The translations under genes were made by a program, and so were the position numbers. This document shows positions 33,681 to 42,358 of a stretch of DNA of 50,530 nucleotides, piece after piece (within the stretch, counting starts at the first letter, position 1; every line of letters starts with the position of its first letter). Where the stretch lies: the NCBI RefSeq assembly GCF_005503145.1, contig NZ_SCNV01000063.1, positions 1 to 50,530 on the forward strand, written 5' to 3'. Source of the DNA: Burkholderia sp. 4M9327F10. Its GTDB lineage: Bacteria > Pseudomonadota > Gammaproteobacteria > Burkholderiales > Burkholderiaceae. The notes below the pieces were generated by a model that saw only the letters and a program-made list of their open reading frames with translations, was not told the DNA's origin and made no database searches.

Positions 33681-34076
33681 TCAGACATTTTGCACAAACA
33701 TATACTGCTTCGTGACCTTCTCGGTCACTTCGAACACGCCGCGAAAGCCCTCCGGCACCATCACCGCATCGCCGGGCCCGAACGGCTTGCGCTCGCCTTC
33801 ATCGGGCACGATCGCACCGATGCCTGAAAGCACGTGAAAAAACTCGAACTGCCCCTGTGGGAAGTCGATCCGCCACGCGCCTGCGGTGCCGCTCCAGATA
33901 CCGGTGCTGACCTTGCCGTCGGCGCGCTCGAAGACGGGCCAGTCGCGGCGCTCGGGCTGACCGCGCAGCAGCCGCCCGGGACTCAGCGAGAGCGGCGTGC
34001 CCTCGCCCTGCGGCTGGTTGAAACATACGCTCTGCACGGAGCTGACAAATAAAGACTGAGACGAAGACTGCGACAT
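33681..34076 (-). CDS. Cupin-domain protein
   Basis: A 131-residue single-domain cupin. The beta-barrel covers about residues 55-125, with FEFFHVLSGIGAIVPDEGE and FGPGDAVMVPEGFRGVFEV as the two conserved stretches. The metal-binding histidine pair of many cupins is reduced to a single histidine, so it may bind a small molecule rather than catalyse. ATG 34076 follows a GAGAGAG tract. It is the last gene of the HyuA/HyuB-transporter series, 132 bases after HyuB, and could sense or handle the imported substrate. It resembles the DUF861/ethanolamine-utilisation type cupins. Confidence 0.8.
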   Translation of the reverse strand: MSQSSSQSLFVSSVQSVCFNQPQGEGTPLSLSPGRLLRGQPERRDWPVFERADGKVSTGIWSGTAGAWRIDFPQGQFEFFHVLSGIGAIVPDEGERKPFGPGDAVMVPEGFRGVFEVTEKVTKQYMFVQNV

Positions 34077-34208
34077 GGCTTGATGCTCTCTCTCACAAGT
34101 AATTCGATAAGGGTGTTCACGATTCCAGCCAGCGCACGCACCTATCCGATTGCGTTTTGCGGGCCTGCTACAGCACGACATGGCAACCATGCCCGTGCCC
34201 AGGGCTTC

Positions 34209-36203
34209 TCAACTCGCGCGCCGCAATTCCGGCCACGAGGCACACAACTGCGCAAAGATCGCTTCGATAACTTCAGCGCCCCCGCCCGGCGCTTCGACGT
34301 GTGCGTCCAATGCGTCGAAGATGCGATGTTTGATGAAATAGCGCCATTGCACCGGCACATCGGCCAGTATCGCGGTCAATGCGGCGTAACGTTCGCGCGT
34401 CCATTTCGCCTCGAACGCGTCGCGATACGGGCCGAACTCGAATGCGGGGGCCGGCATGCTACGCGTCATGGCCTGTGCCTGATCCCGTAGCGCGACGGTT
34501 TCGCGCAAGTCGATCTCGCCGTCCACGATCGCCACCGCGTAGATCTCGCGTGCTTCCTGCGCGGTGACATAACCGCGCCGCACGTCCTCGCACACCCGCT
34601 GAACATCGCGTTCGATCGGCCGGCCATAGCCGCCCGCACCCGCTCCCACCAGGCGGATCACGTCACCCGGATTGCAGATCACCAGATCGGTGTTGCCGAG
34701 TTCCTCTGCCTGCGGCGTGTCGGGATTTTTCGTGAAACGGGCGTTGGCGCCGGCGTGGCCACCGCGCACACCCCACGAGGCAAAATGCGTGCGGTCGCGG
34801 TTACGCGCCGTGACCAGCGTATTCGGCGAGAACACCTTGAACTCCATCACGAGCCCCTGGCCGCCGCGAAACTGACCGGCGCCGCCCGAACCGGGCGCCA
34901 CGCCATAACGCGTGATACGGATCGGCACCTCCGCCTCGTTGATCTCCACGGGCGTATTGCGCAGAAACGCGTTGTTCGCGCCGGAGCCGTCTTCGCCGTC
35001 ATCGAAAGACATGCCGCCTGCGCCGCCGCCAATCGGTCCGATCGACGCCATTACCGTGCTGCCGTTGCTGTCCATCGTCTTGACGCTAAGAATCGACAGG
35101 CCACCTGCGGGGCACGCTGCAAGACGCTCGGGAACGGCTTGCGAAAAGGCGCCGAAAGTCAGCAGATGCAGCAGCTTGCAGGTGAGGCTGCGCATGCCGA
35201 CGGCGGCCGGCCGCTGCGCGTTCACGACCGTGCCTTCCGGCAACACGCAGCGCGCGACCCGCAGCATGCCGCTGTTAAGCAGAATCCCGGGATTGAGGGT
35301 GTACAGCACATAGACGAAGCCAACGAGTGCCAGCGCGTGCCGCTCACGGCCTCCGGTCGGGATGTTCAGCGACGACTGCAACTGCGGGTCGCTGCCCGTG
35401 TAATCGAATTCGACGCTGCCGTCGCGAATCCGCAGCGTCAGCGCGACGCGCATCGGCTTGCCGCGCACCGAGTCCTCGTCGGCGTATTCGGCAAAGAAAT
35501 ACTCGCCGTCGGGAATACCGCGTATGACAGTGCGCGCCTGTTCCTCCGAGTAATCGAGCAGCGCCTGCATTCCTGCCTTGAAGCCGTCGATGCCGAAGCG
35601 CCCGATAATCTCCAGCACACGCCGCTCGCCCGTGTGCAGCGATGCCAGTTGCGCATGCAGGTCGCCGACATTCTGCTCCGGCACGCGGACATTGGCGGCC
35701 ATGATCCGCAGCAGATCTTCATCGAGCACGCCGCGGCGGACGATCTTGGTGGGCGGAAAACGGATGCCCTCCTGCTCGATTTCGGTCAGCGTGCGCGAGA
35801 GCGACGCGGGCACGGCGCCGCCCATATCCGTGTTGTGAATGTGGCCGCCGACAAAGCAGACAATCTCGCCGTTATAGAACACCGGCTTCCACAGCACGAT
35901 ATCCGGCGTGTGCGTGGCGACGAAGCCGCTGTAGGCATCGTTGGTCATGCCGATATCGCCGGGCTCGTAGTGATCGATCATGCCGATCACCGGACCATAG
36001 TCGAGGCCAACGTACCAGGTCGCGCCGAGTGTCTTGGGGGAAGCGAATGTAAGGCCATCCGGCGTCGTGATCGCGCACGAGAAGTCCTCTGTCTCTTTCA
36101 CAAAAGTCGAGTGTGCGGTGCGCACCAGCGTGTACGCCATGCTTTCCGCCGCGGCGACGCAATAGTTGGCAAAAATCTGCAGCACGGCCTTGTCGAATTG
36201 CAT
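34209..36203 (-). CDS. Hydantoinase B/oxoprolinase family subunit
   Basis: A 664-residue HyuB-type protein, the partner of HyuA in ATP-dependent opening of five-membered cyclic amides such as 5-oxoproline or N-methylhydantoin. Family stretches include SYTLVRTAHSTFVKETEDFS-like sequence near the start, GHIHNTDMGGAVP (about 120-132) and GGAGQFRGGQGLVMEF (about 435-450). ATG 36203 has GGAGCCGGAA just upstream and begins 14 bases after HyuA ends; a longer start at 36239 would overlap HyuA. Both subunits sit downstream of a peptide-type importer. The ring substrate is not readable from sequence. Confidence 0.87.
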   Translation of the reverse strand: MQFDKAVLQIFANYCVAAAESMAYTLVRTAHSTFVKETEDFSCAITTPDGLTFASPKTLGATWYVGLDYGPVIGMIDHYEPGDIGMTNDAYSGFVATHTPDIVLWKPVFYNGEIVCFVGGHIHNTDMGGAVPASLSRTLTEIEQEGIRFPPTKIVRRGVLDEDLLRIMAANVRVPEQNVGDLHAQLASLHTGERRVLEIIGRFGIDGFKAGMQALLDYSEEQARTVIRGIPDGEYFFAEYADEDSVRGKPMRVALTLRIRDGSVEFDYTGSDPQLQSSLNIPTGGRERHALALVGFVYVLYTLNPGILLNSGMLRVARCVLPEGTVVNAQRPAAVGMRSLTCKLLHLLTFGAFSQAVPERLAACPAGGLSILSVKTMDSNGSTVMASIGPIGGGAGGMSFDDGEDGSGANNAFLRNTPVEINEAEVPIRITRYGVAPGSGGAGQFRGGQGLVMEFKVFSPNTLVTARNRDRTHFASWGVRGGHAGANARFTKNPDTPQAEELGNTDLVICNPGDVIRLVGAGAGGYGRPIERDVQRVCEDVRRGYVTAQEAREIYAVAIVDGEIDLRETVALRDQAQAMTRSMPAPAFEFGPYRDAFEAKWTRERYAALTAILADVPVQWRYFIKHRIFDALDAHVEAPGGGAEVIEAIFAQLCASWPELRRAS

Positions 36204-36216
36204 TTCCGGCTCCGTT

Positions 36217-38283
36217 TCAGTTGGCGCCAACATGACCAAGAATCAGATTGCCCCAGGCATCCACGCGTCCCGTGAAACCGGGCAGCACGCAGGTGGTGCA
36301 ATCGTCCTGCGCGATAACGGCCGGCCCGGCGATCTGCTGACCGGCCAGCAGTTTGGCGCGGTGAAACAGCGCCGCGTCACGGAACGCGCCGTCCATCCAG
36401 ACCTTCACCGACGCTTCCGGCACCGGCGCCAGTTCGCTCGCTTCGATGGGCCGCAAGACGGGTTTGGGCGTCACCGAGGCAATCACGAGGCGCAAGGCCA
36501 CTACCTGGATCTTTGCGTTCAGGTCACTGTGGCCATACAGCCGTGCATGCTCGCGGTGGAACGCTTCGCTCAGCGCGCTCATGTTCCGCTCTTGCAGCCA
36601 CGCGAGTTCAAGCGGAGTGTCGATCTCGAACGACTGGCCCTTGTAGCGCATGTCCGCCGAGACCGTCATGCGTGCCGCGCGCTCGCCTTCCGCCCGCGCG
36701 GACCCGGCCGTCTCGGCCGTTATCCACGCACGCGCCGCGGCTTCCAGCGCACGGGCGTCGTCGCGGAGCGCGTCGAGCGCGGCGGCATCGAGGTCGTAAT
36801 AGGTGGTCTTGACGAAATCGTTCTTGGTGTCCGCAATCAAACCGCCTAGCGCGCTCAGCACGCCCGGCGTGGTTGGCACGACAATCTGCTCCATGCCGAG
36901 CGCACGTGCGAAATAGCACGCCAGCATCGGCCCTGCGCCGCCGAACGGCAGCAGCGAGAAGGTGCGCGGATCGATACCGAAGCGCGAGACAATCCGGCTC
37001 ACGCCCGCATACATGCCCGACACCGAAACGTTGACGATCGCTTCGGCGGTTCGGTAGATATCGGAACCGAGCCGCTGGGCCAGCGCATCGAGCGCGCGGC
37101 AGGCGGCGTCATGGTCGACTTTGACCGAGTTGTAGCCGAGGCTGGCGTTGCCGATCACGCCCATCACGGCAAAGGCGTCGGTGATGGTCGCTCGCGTGCC
37201 GCCGCGTCCGTAACAGACCGGGCCGGGGTTCGAGCCCGCGCTTTCCGGCCCAACCTTGAGCACGCCGAAGTCGTCCACCCATGCAATCGAGCCGCCGCCG
37301 TCGCCAATCGACGACACCGAGACCGACGGAATATGAATCTGGAAATCGCCGATATATTCGCCGGTCGCGTATTGCGGCTCACCGTCGACGATCAGCGCGA
37401 CGTCCGCCGTCGTGCCGCCGATGTCGAGGCTCATGCAATGCTTGAGGCCGCACAGTTGCGCAACGTAAGCCGCGCCGATCACACCGGAGGCGGTGCCCGA
37501 CAGGATCATCTGCACGCAGTTAGTCTTGCCGGTCTCAGCGCTCATTACGCCACCGTTCGACTTGGTGACCTTCATGTCCGCCGCGATGCCGGTTTCGCGC
37601 AGCGCGCGCTGCAGCGACGACAGATAGTGCGACACCTTCGGCTGCACATACCCGCCGATCACCGCCGTCGAGGTGCGTTCGTACTCGCGGATAATCGGCC
37701 AGACGTCGCAGGAACAGGAGACGAAAAGACCGGGCATGGCACGCGCGATGATCGCCTTGACCTCATGCTCGTGCGCCGGGTTGCGATACGAATGCAGCAG
37801 CGCCACCACCACGCCTTCGCAACCCGCACGGCGCAGCCTGTCGAGCGCATCGAGCACACTGCCCTCATCCACCGGCGTCTCGACGCCGCCGTCCGCGGCC
37901 AGCCGCTCCACAACGCCGAAGACGCGCTCGCGGGGCACCAGCGGCGCGGGGCGCTTCGACATCAGGTTATACATATCGGGGCCTTTCAGCCGCGCGATAT
38001 CGAGCACGTCTTCGAAGTGGCGCGTGGTAATCAGGCCAAGCTTCAAGCCCTTGCGTTGAACCACGGCATTGACGCCCACGGTCGTGCCGTGCGTGAAATA
38101 GTCAACTTCATGGGGATCGACACCGTAGCGTTCGGCAAGGCCCTCCATGCCGCGCAAGACCTCAGCGCCGGGGTTATCCGGCCGGGAAAACACCTTTAGC
38201 GTTTGTAGTTCACCAGTCCCATCATTCAGTACTGCGAAGTCGGCAAACGAGCCACCGATATCCACACCGATTCTCAAGCCCAT
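36217..38283 (-). CDS. Hydantoinase A/oxoprolinase family subunit
   Basis: A 688-residue HyuA-type ATPase subunit of the acetate kinase/actin-fold superfamily. GVDIGGSFADF (7-17) and SLDIGGTTADVALI (about 290-303) are the two phosphate-binding stretches, and FTHGTTVGVNAVV (about 63-75) is a family mark. In 5-oxoprolinase-type enzymes this subunit phosphorylates the cyclic amide before hydrolysis. AAAGGA precedes ATG 38283. It lies 71 bases after the transporter ATPase gene. Acetone/acetophenone carboxylase subunits have the same ancestry, but the missing third subunit and the peptide importer argue for an amidohydrolase. Confidence 0.88.
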   Translation of the reverse strand: MGLRIGVDIGGSFADFAVLNDGTGELQTLKVFSRPDNPGAEVLRGMEGLAERYGVDPHEVDYFTHGTTVGVNAVVQRKGLKLGLITTRHFEDVLDIARLKGPDMYNLMSKRPAPLVPRERVFGVVERLAADGGVETPVDEGSVLDALDRLRRAGCEGVVVALLHSYRNPAHEHEVKAIIARAMPGLFVSCSCDVWPIIREYERTSTAVIGGYVQPKVSHYLSSLQRALRETGIAADMKVTKSNGGVMSAETGKTNCVQMILSGTASGVIGAAYVAQLCGLKHCMSLDIGGTTADVALIVDGEPQYATGEYIGDFQIHIPSVSVSSIGDGGGSIAWVDDFGVLKVGPESAGSNPGPVCYGRGGTRATITDAFAVMGVIGNASLGYNSVKVDHDAACRALDALAQRLGSDIYRTAEAIVNVSVSGMYAGVSRIVSRFGIDPRTFSLLPFGGAGPMLACYFARALGMEQIVVPTTPGVLSALGGLIADTKNDFVKTTYYDLDAAALDALRDDARALEAAARAWITAETAGSARAEGERAARMTVSADMRYKGQSFEIDTPLELAWLQERNMSALSEAFHREHARLYGHSDLNAKIQVVALRLVIASVTPKPVLRPIEASELAPVPEASVKVWMDGAFRDAALFHRAKLLAGQQIAGPAVIAQDDCTTCVLPGFTGRVDAWGNLILGHVGAN

Positions 38284-38354
38284 GAAGTTTTTCCTTTAGA
38301 TCGGCTCGGGTGAGTTCAGGTTGGGCGAGGCGCCAACGACGCACATGGCCCGGC

Positions 38355-40229
38355 TCATGCGACTGTGCCTTCGCGCACTGCCGAGGTCTGCTGCAAGCTC
38401 AGCAGATCGGGTTCCGTGCGATGGCACAAGACTTCGGCACCGTTCGACAATTGCCGGCGTGCCGGCGCCGTGATGTTGCACAAACCATCCACACGCAACG
38501 GGCAGCGTCCAAGGAACGTACACAGCTCCGAATGCTCCGCACGTGGCCCGATGGGCGGCAACTCGCCGTGACAACGGACGGTGGCTTCGTCGAGCCAGCC
38601 GGTTCGCAACTCGGGCGCCGACGAGATCAGGAGATCGGCATACGGATGGAACGGCGGCGCGCACAGCGCCTTGCGATCGCCTGCTTCGACACGATGCCCC
38701 GAGTACAACACGACAATGTCGTCGCTGATGGCGCGCATCTTGCCGATGTCGTGGGTGATGAACAGGTACGACACGCCCAGCTTGCGTTGCAGATCGGCGA
38801 GCAGATCGAGAATCGCCGCGCCCACTACGGTATCGAGCGCCGAGGTCACTTCGTCGCACAGAATCAGGTCAGGTTCGGCCGCCAGCGCTCGCGCCAGGTT
38901 GATACGCTGCTTTTGCCCACCCGACAGTTCACCCGAGCGGCGCGTGGCGAGCGCCGCGGGCAGACGCACCAGATCGAGCAGTTCGGCGACACGCTGCCGG
39001 GCCCGCTCGCCCTTCATGCCGTGATAGAACGCGAGCGGCCTCGACAGAATCCGTTCAACGGTATGCACCGGATTCAACGCCGTATCGGCATTCTGAAACA
39101 CGATCTGGATGCGCCGGAACTGCTCCTTGGTGCGCCGGTTCAGGCGGGCGGGCATCGGCTCGCCGTCGAGCAGCAACGAGCCGCCCGCGACCGGCACCAG
39201 TCCCGCAATGACCTTCGCCAGCGTGGTCTTGCCGGAACCGGACTCGCCGATCACGCCGACCGTCTTGCCGCGGTGGATTACCAGATCCACGTCGTCCAGA
39301 ATGCGCGCAGCGGGAAAACCCTTTGCATCGACCTTGCCGTAACCCGCTACCAGACGTTTGACCTCCAGCAAGGGCCGTTCGCCGGCGCTGTCGCCAGCCG
39401 CGGGCGCGACCTCAGGGCGCGCGCCGCGCGGTGTCGGCATCACCGCGGCAATCAGGCTCTGGGTGTAGGCATGGGCCGGCGCACTGAGAATCTGCGCCGT
39501 GCCGCCCACCTCGCGGATTTCGCCGTCGCTCAGCACGACGATGCGATCGGCCATCTGCGCGACCACCGCCAGGTCGTGCGACACGTACACCGCCGTCGTG
39601 CCGAGCTCCTTCACGACCCGCTTGAACGCCTGCAACACGTCAATCTGCGTGGTGACGTCGAGCGCCGTGGTCGGCTCGTCGAGAATCACCAGCTCGGGGT
39701 CCGTAATCAGCGCCATGGCCGCCAGCAGGCGTTGCAACTGTCCGCCCGATACCTGGTGCGGATAACGCTTGCCGATCCGCTCCGGGTCGGGCAGCGCCAG
39801 CGCGCGAAACAATTCGACGGCTTTGGCCTGCGCCGCCGCCTTGCTCATGGTGCGATGGATCAGCGCGCTTTCGATTACCTGATCGAGAATCGTGCGCGCC
39901 GGATTGAAGGCCGCCGCCGCGCTTTGCGCAATGTAGGCAACCTTGCGGCCGCGCAGCGAGGCAAGCGCCTCGGGCGACAAGGCCCGTACGTCGCACTCGC
40001 CCACCCGGATCGAGCCGCCGGCAATCCGGCAGCCGGTGCGCGCGTGTCCCATCAGCGACAGTGCAATCGTCGTCTTGCCCGAACCGGATTCGCCGATCAG
40101 CGCGAGCACCTCGCCGCGCGCCACCGTAAAGTCGATATCGTGCACGATGGTGGTCTCGGGCCGCCCTTCACTGCTGCCCACTACGCGCAGGCCGCGCACT
40201 TCAACGAGGTTGTCGTGGGTCGTATTCAT
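38355..40229 (-). CDS. Fused two-domain ATPase of a dipeptide/oligopeptide ABC transporter
   Basis: A 624-residue protein carrying both ATPases (DppD-like and DppF-like) in one chain. The first domain has Walker A GESGSGKTT at 46-54, signature VSGGQLQRL and Walker B LVILDEPTTALD. The second has GESGSGKTTLAK, LSGGQKQRINLARA and LILCDEVTSALD. After the second domain a cysteine-bearing OppD/F-type tail follows (CTFLGRCPLRVDGLC). Most such transporters use two genes, and the fusion resembles GsiA-type ATPases. It starts one base after the permease stop and powers the two permeases upstream. Confidence 0.9.
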   Translation of the reverse strand: MNTTHDNLVEVRGLRVVGSSEGRPETTIVHDIDFTVARGEVLALIGESGSGKTTIALSLMGHARTGCRIAGGSIRVGECDVRALSPEALASLRGRKVAYIAQSAAAAFNPARTILDQVIESALIHRTMSKAAAQAKAVELFRALALPDPERIGKRYPHQVSGGQLQRLLAAMALITDPELVILDEPTTALDVTTQIDVLQAFKRVVKELGTTAVYVSHDLAVVAQMADRIVVLSDGEIREVGGTAQILSAPAHAYTQSLIAAVMPTPRGARPEVAPAAGDSAGERPLLEVKRLVAGYGKVDAKGFPAARILDDVDLVIHRGKTVGVIGESGSGKTTLAKVIAGLVPVAGGSLLLDGEPMPARLNRRTKEQFRRIQIVFQNADTALNPVHTVERILSRPLAFYHGMKGERARQRVAELLDLVRLPAALATRRSGELSGGQKQRINLARALAAEPDLILCDEVTSALDTVVGAAILDLLADLQRKLGVSYLFITHDIGKMRAISDDIVVLYSGHRVEAGDRKALCAPPFHPYADLLISSAPELRTGWLDEATVRCHGELPPIGPRAEHSELCTFLGRCPLRVDGLCNITAPARRQLSNGAEVLCHRTEPDLLSLQQTSAVREGTVA

Positions 40230-40230
40230 C

Positions 40231-41226
40231 TCAACGAGCCTCCGCGGCACGACGCAAACGCAGACGCTTGCCACGCCCAGGCAGACCGTCGATCAGCAGG
40301 TTGACGCCGACCGTCAGGATGGCAATCGCAATCGCCGGCATCAGCACCACGGGCGCGCCGTCGCCGAGTCCCGCGATGTTTTCCCGCACCAGCGAGCCGA
40401 GGTCCGCATACGGCGGCTGCACGCCCAGGCCAAGGAAGCTCAGGCTGCTCAGCAGCAGCACCACGAACACGAAGCGCAGGCCAAGATCGGCGAGCATCGG
40501 ATGAATCATGTTCGGCAGGATTTCCACGCAGCAGATATAGATGGCGTTTTCGCCGCGCACCTTCGCCACCTGCACATATTCGAGCGCGCTGATGTTCACG
40601 GCCAGTGAACGCGCAATGCGATAAGCGCCCGGCGTGTAGCTGATTCCTGCCGTCAGCACCAGCAAGGTCAGTGACGAACCGAATGCCGCCACGATCATCA
40701 ACGCAAACATCTTGGTCGGAATCGAACTCACTGCATCGAGCACGCGGCTCATCGTTTCATCCACCGCACGGCCCGCGACCGCGGCCAGCAGGCCCAGTCC
40801 GGTGCCGCACAGGGCGGCGAACATGGCTGCGGCGAGCGCCAGCAGCACAGTAAGGCGCGTGCCGTACATGATGCGGCTCAGCATGTCGCGGCCCAGGTAG
40901 TCCGAGCCGAGCGGCAGATGGGCGCTGAACGGTGCGAATACATCCTGCGTGACAATCGCGCCTACCGGGTACGGCGCGAGCGACGGCCCGAAGATTGCCA
41001 CCACCAATGCGAGCGTCACCATGGCAGCACCGATCCACCCGCTCAACGAGAGTGCCGGCACACGGCGCGAGCGGCGCACAGGCCGTTTGGCCGGCGGCGG
41101 CGGCGCAGAACCGCCGCCGGGCGGCACGGGTGAATCGGGAGCGGGCATGGCAGAACTCCTTCTGAGCGCCGCATCGGCATGCGCCGGCAGGCCTGAATTG
41201 ACGGGGGACGTGTGGGGAATGTTCAT
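40231..41226 (-). CDS. Dipeptide/oligopeptide ABC transporter permease, DppC type
   Basis: A 331-residue permease. After an unusually long, proline/serine-rich N-terminal tail (about 55 residues, with PPGGGSAPPPPAKRPVRRSRR) come about six membrane spans and the EAA-type loop YVQVAKVRGENAIYICCVEI. The tail resembles none of the usual DppC starts, but ATG 41226 overlaps the DppB stop as ATGA, which supports the long form; ATG 41148 (MPAPDSP) is the alternative. It pairs with the DppB-like permease upstream. Confidence 0.88.
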   Translation of the reverse strand: MNIPHTSPVNSGLPAHADAALRRSSAMPAPDSPVPPGGGSAPPPPAKRPVRRSRRVPALSLSGWIGAAMVTLALVVAIFGPSLAPYPVGAIVTQDVFAPFSAHLPLGSDYLGRDMLSRIMYGTRLTVLLALAAAMFAALCGTGLGLLAAVAGRAVDETMSRVLDAVSSIPTKMFALMIVAAFGSSLTLLVLTAGISYTPGAYRIARSLAVNISALEYVQVAKVRGENAIYICCVEILPNMIHPMLADLGLRFVFVVLLLSSLSFLGLGVQPPYADLGSLVRENIAGLGDGAPVVLMPAIAIAILTVGVNLLIDGLPGRGKRLRLRRAAEAR

Positions 41227-42176
41227 GTCCGCAGCCTCGGGTTGGAAACGATCGCGCACAGGTCCGCCAGCAGCACCAGAATCAGATAGCCGAGGCAGAA
41301 GATCAGCGTGCAGGCCTGTACCAGCGGCATGTCGCGATTGCTGACCGCGTCCACCATCAAACGTGCGAGGCCCGGATAGTTGTAGATCGTCTCGACGATG
41401 ATCACCCCGCCCAGCAGATACGACAGGCTCAGCGCCACCGCATTGGCAATCGGGCCGATCGCGTTCGGCAGCGCGTGCAGCAACACCACGCGCGCCGGGC
41501 GGGCGCCCTTGAGAATCGCCATCTCCACGTACGAGGAGCCGAGCTGCTCGATCACCGCCGCCCGTGTCATGCGCGCCATCTGCGCGATGATCACGCAGCA
41601 CAGCGTAATGACCGGCATCGCATAGGCGCGCATGAAGTGCTCGAAACTGTCGATCTCGCCGCCGTACGACAGGGCCGACAGCCAATGCAGCTTGACCGCG
41701 AACACCAGCACCGCAAACGTGGCGATCAGAAACTCGGGCGTCGCCACCAGCGCCAGCGTACCGAGACTGACAATGCGATCGAGCAGCGAGCCGCGCTTCA
41801 CCGCGGCGAGGATGCCCAGAGAAATCGCAATCGGCACCGAGACGAGCGTCGTGATGGCGGCAAGTTCGAGCGACTTCGGCAAGCGGCCGGCAATCATCTC
41901 GCTGACCGGCAGGCTGCTCGACAGCGACAGTCCAAAGTCGCCGCGCAACAGGCCCGTGAGCCAGTGCAGATAGCGCAGGTAGGCCGGCTGATCGAGGCCG
42001 AACTGCAGCCGCAAGGCAGCGATTGTTTCAGGCGTCGCCGCCTGGCCGAGCGCCTGTTGCGCGGCGTCGCCGGGCAGCAGGTTGGTAATCGTGAAGATGA
42101 TCATCGACACGATCAGCAGAATCAGCAGCGTCAGCGCAATGCGCCTGACGATCAACGCTGCAACGGTCTGGTTCAT
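41223..42176 (-). CDS. Dipeptide/oligopeptide ABC transporter permease, DppB type
   Basis: A 317-residue inner-membrane permease with about six spans. The first span (IALTLLILLIVSMIIFTITN) leads into LLPGDAAQQALG, the standard DppB start, and the EAA loop reads SSYVEMAILKGARPARVVLLHALPN-like sequence near 220. ATG 42176 has GAGGAGG upstream. It follows the binding-protein gene after 182 bases and is translationally coupled to the DppC-like gene. Confidence 0.9.
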   Translation of the reverse strand: MNQTVAALIVRRIALTLLILLIVSMIIFTITNLLPGDAAQQALGQAATPETIAALRLQFGLDQPAYLRYLHWLTGLLRGDFGLSLSSSLPVSEMIAGRLPKSLELAAITTLVSVPIAISLGILAAVKRGSLLDRIVSLGTLALVATPEFLIATFAVLVFAVKLHWLSALSYGGEIDSFEHFMRAYAMPVITLCCVIIAQMARMTRAAVIEQLGSSYVEMAILKGARPARVVLLHALPNAIGPIANAVALSLSYLLGGVIIVETIYNYPGLARLMVDAVSNRDMPLVQACTLIFCLGYLILVLLADLCAIVSNPRLRT

Positions 42177-42358
42177 CGCACGGGCCTCCTCGGAGGAATG
42201 CAGGGGCCGGCGGCGAAGCTCGCGCTCCACCGCCGGAAAACCGGATAGACCGGACAAGCCGGATAAGCCAGGTTGCCAGCCAACCGGCGGGTACCCAACC
42301 GGTACTCGGCGAATCAGCGGCGGATGACCGGCCAGCCGCCCGGCAAGCGTCTAGCGGA

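Noticed and set aside
38310..40304. 664-codon plus-strand frame opposite the fused ATPase gene
   Set aside because: The minus strand shows two complete ABC ATPase domains with all motifs; the plus-strand product is low-complexity Arg/Gln/His sequence.
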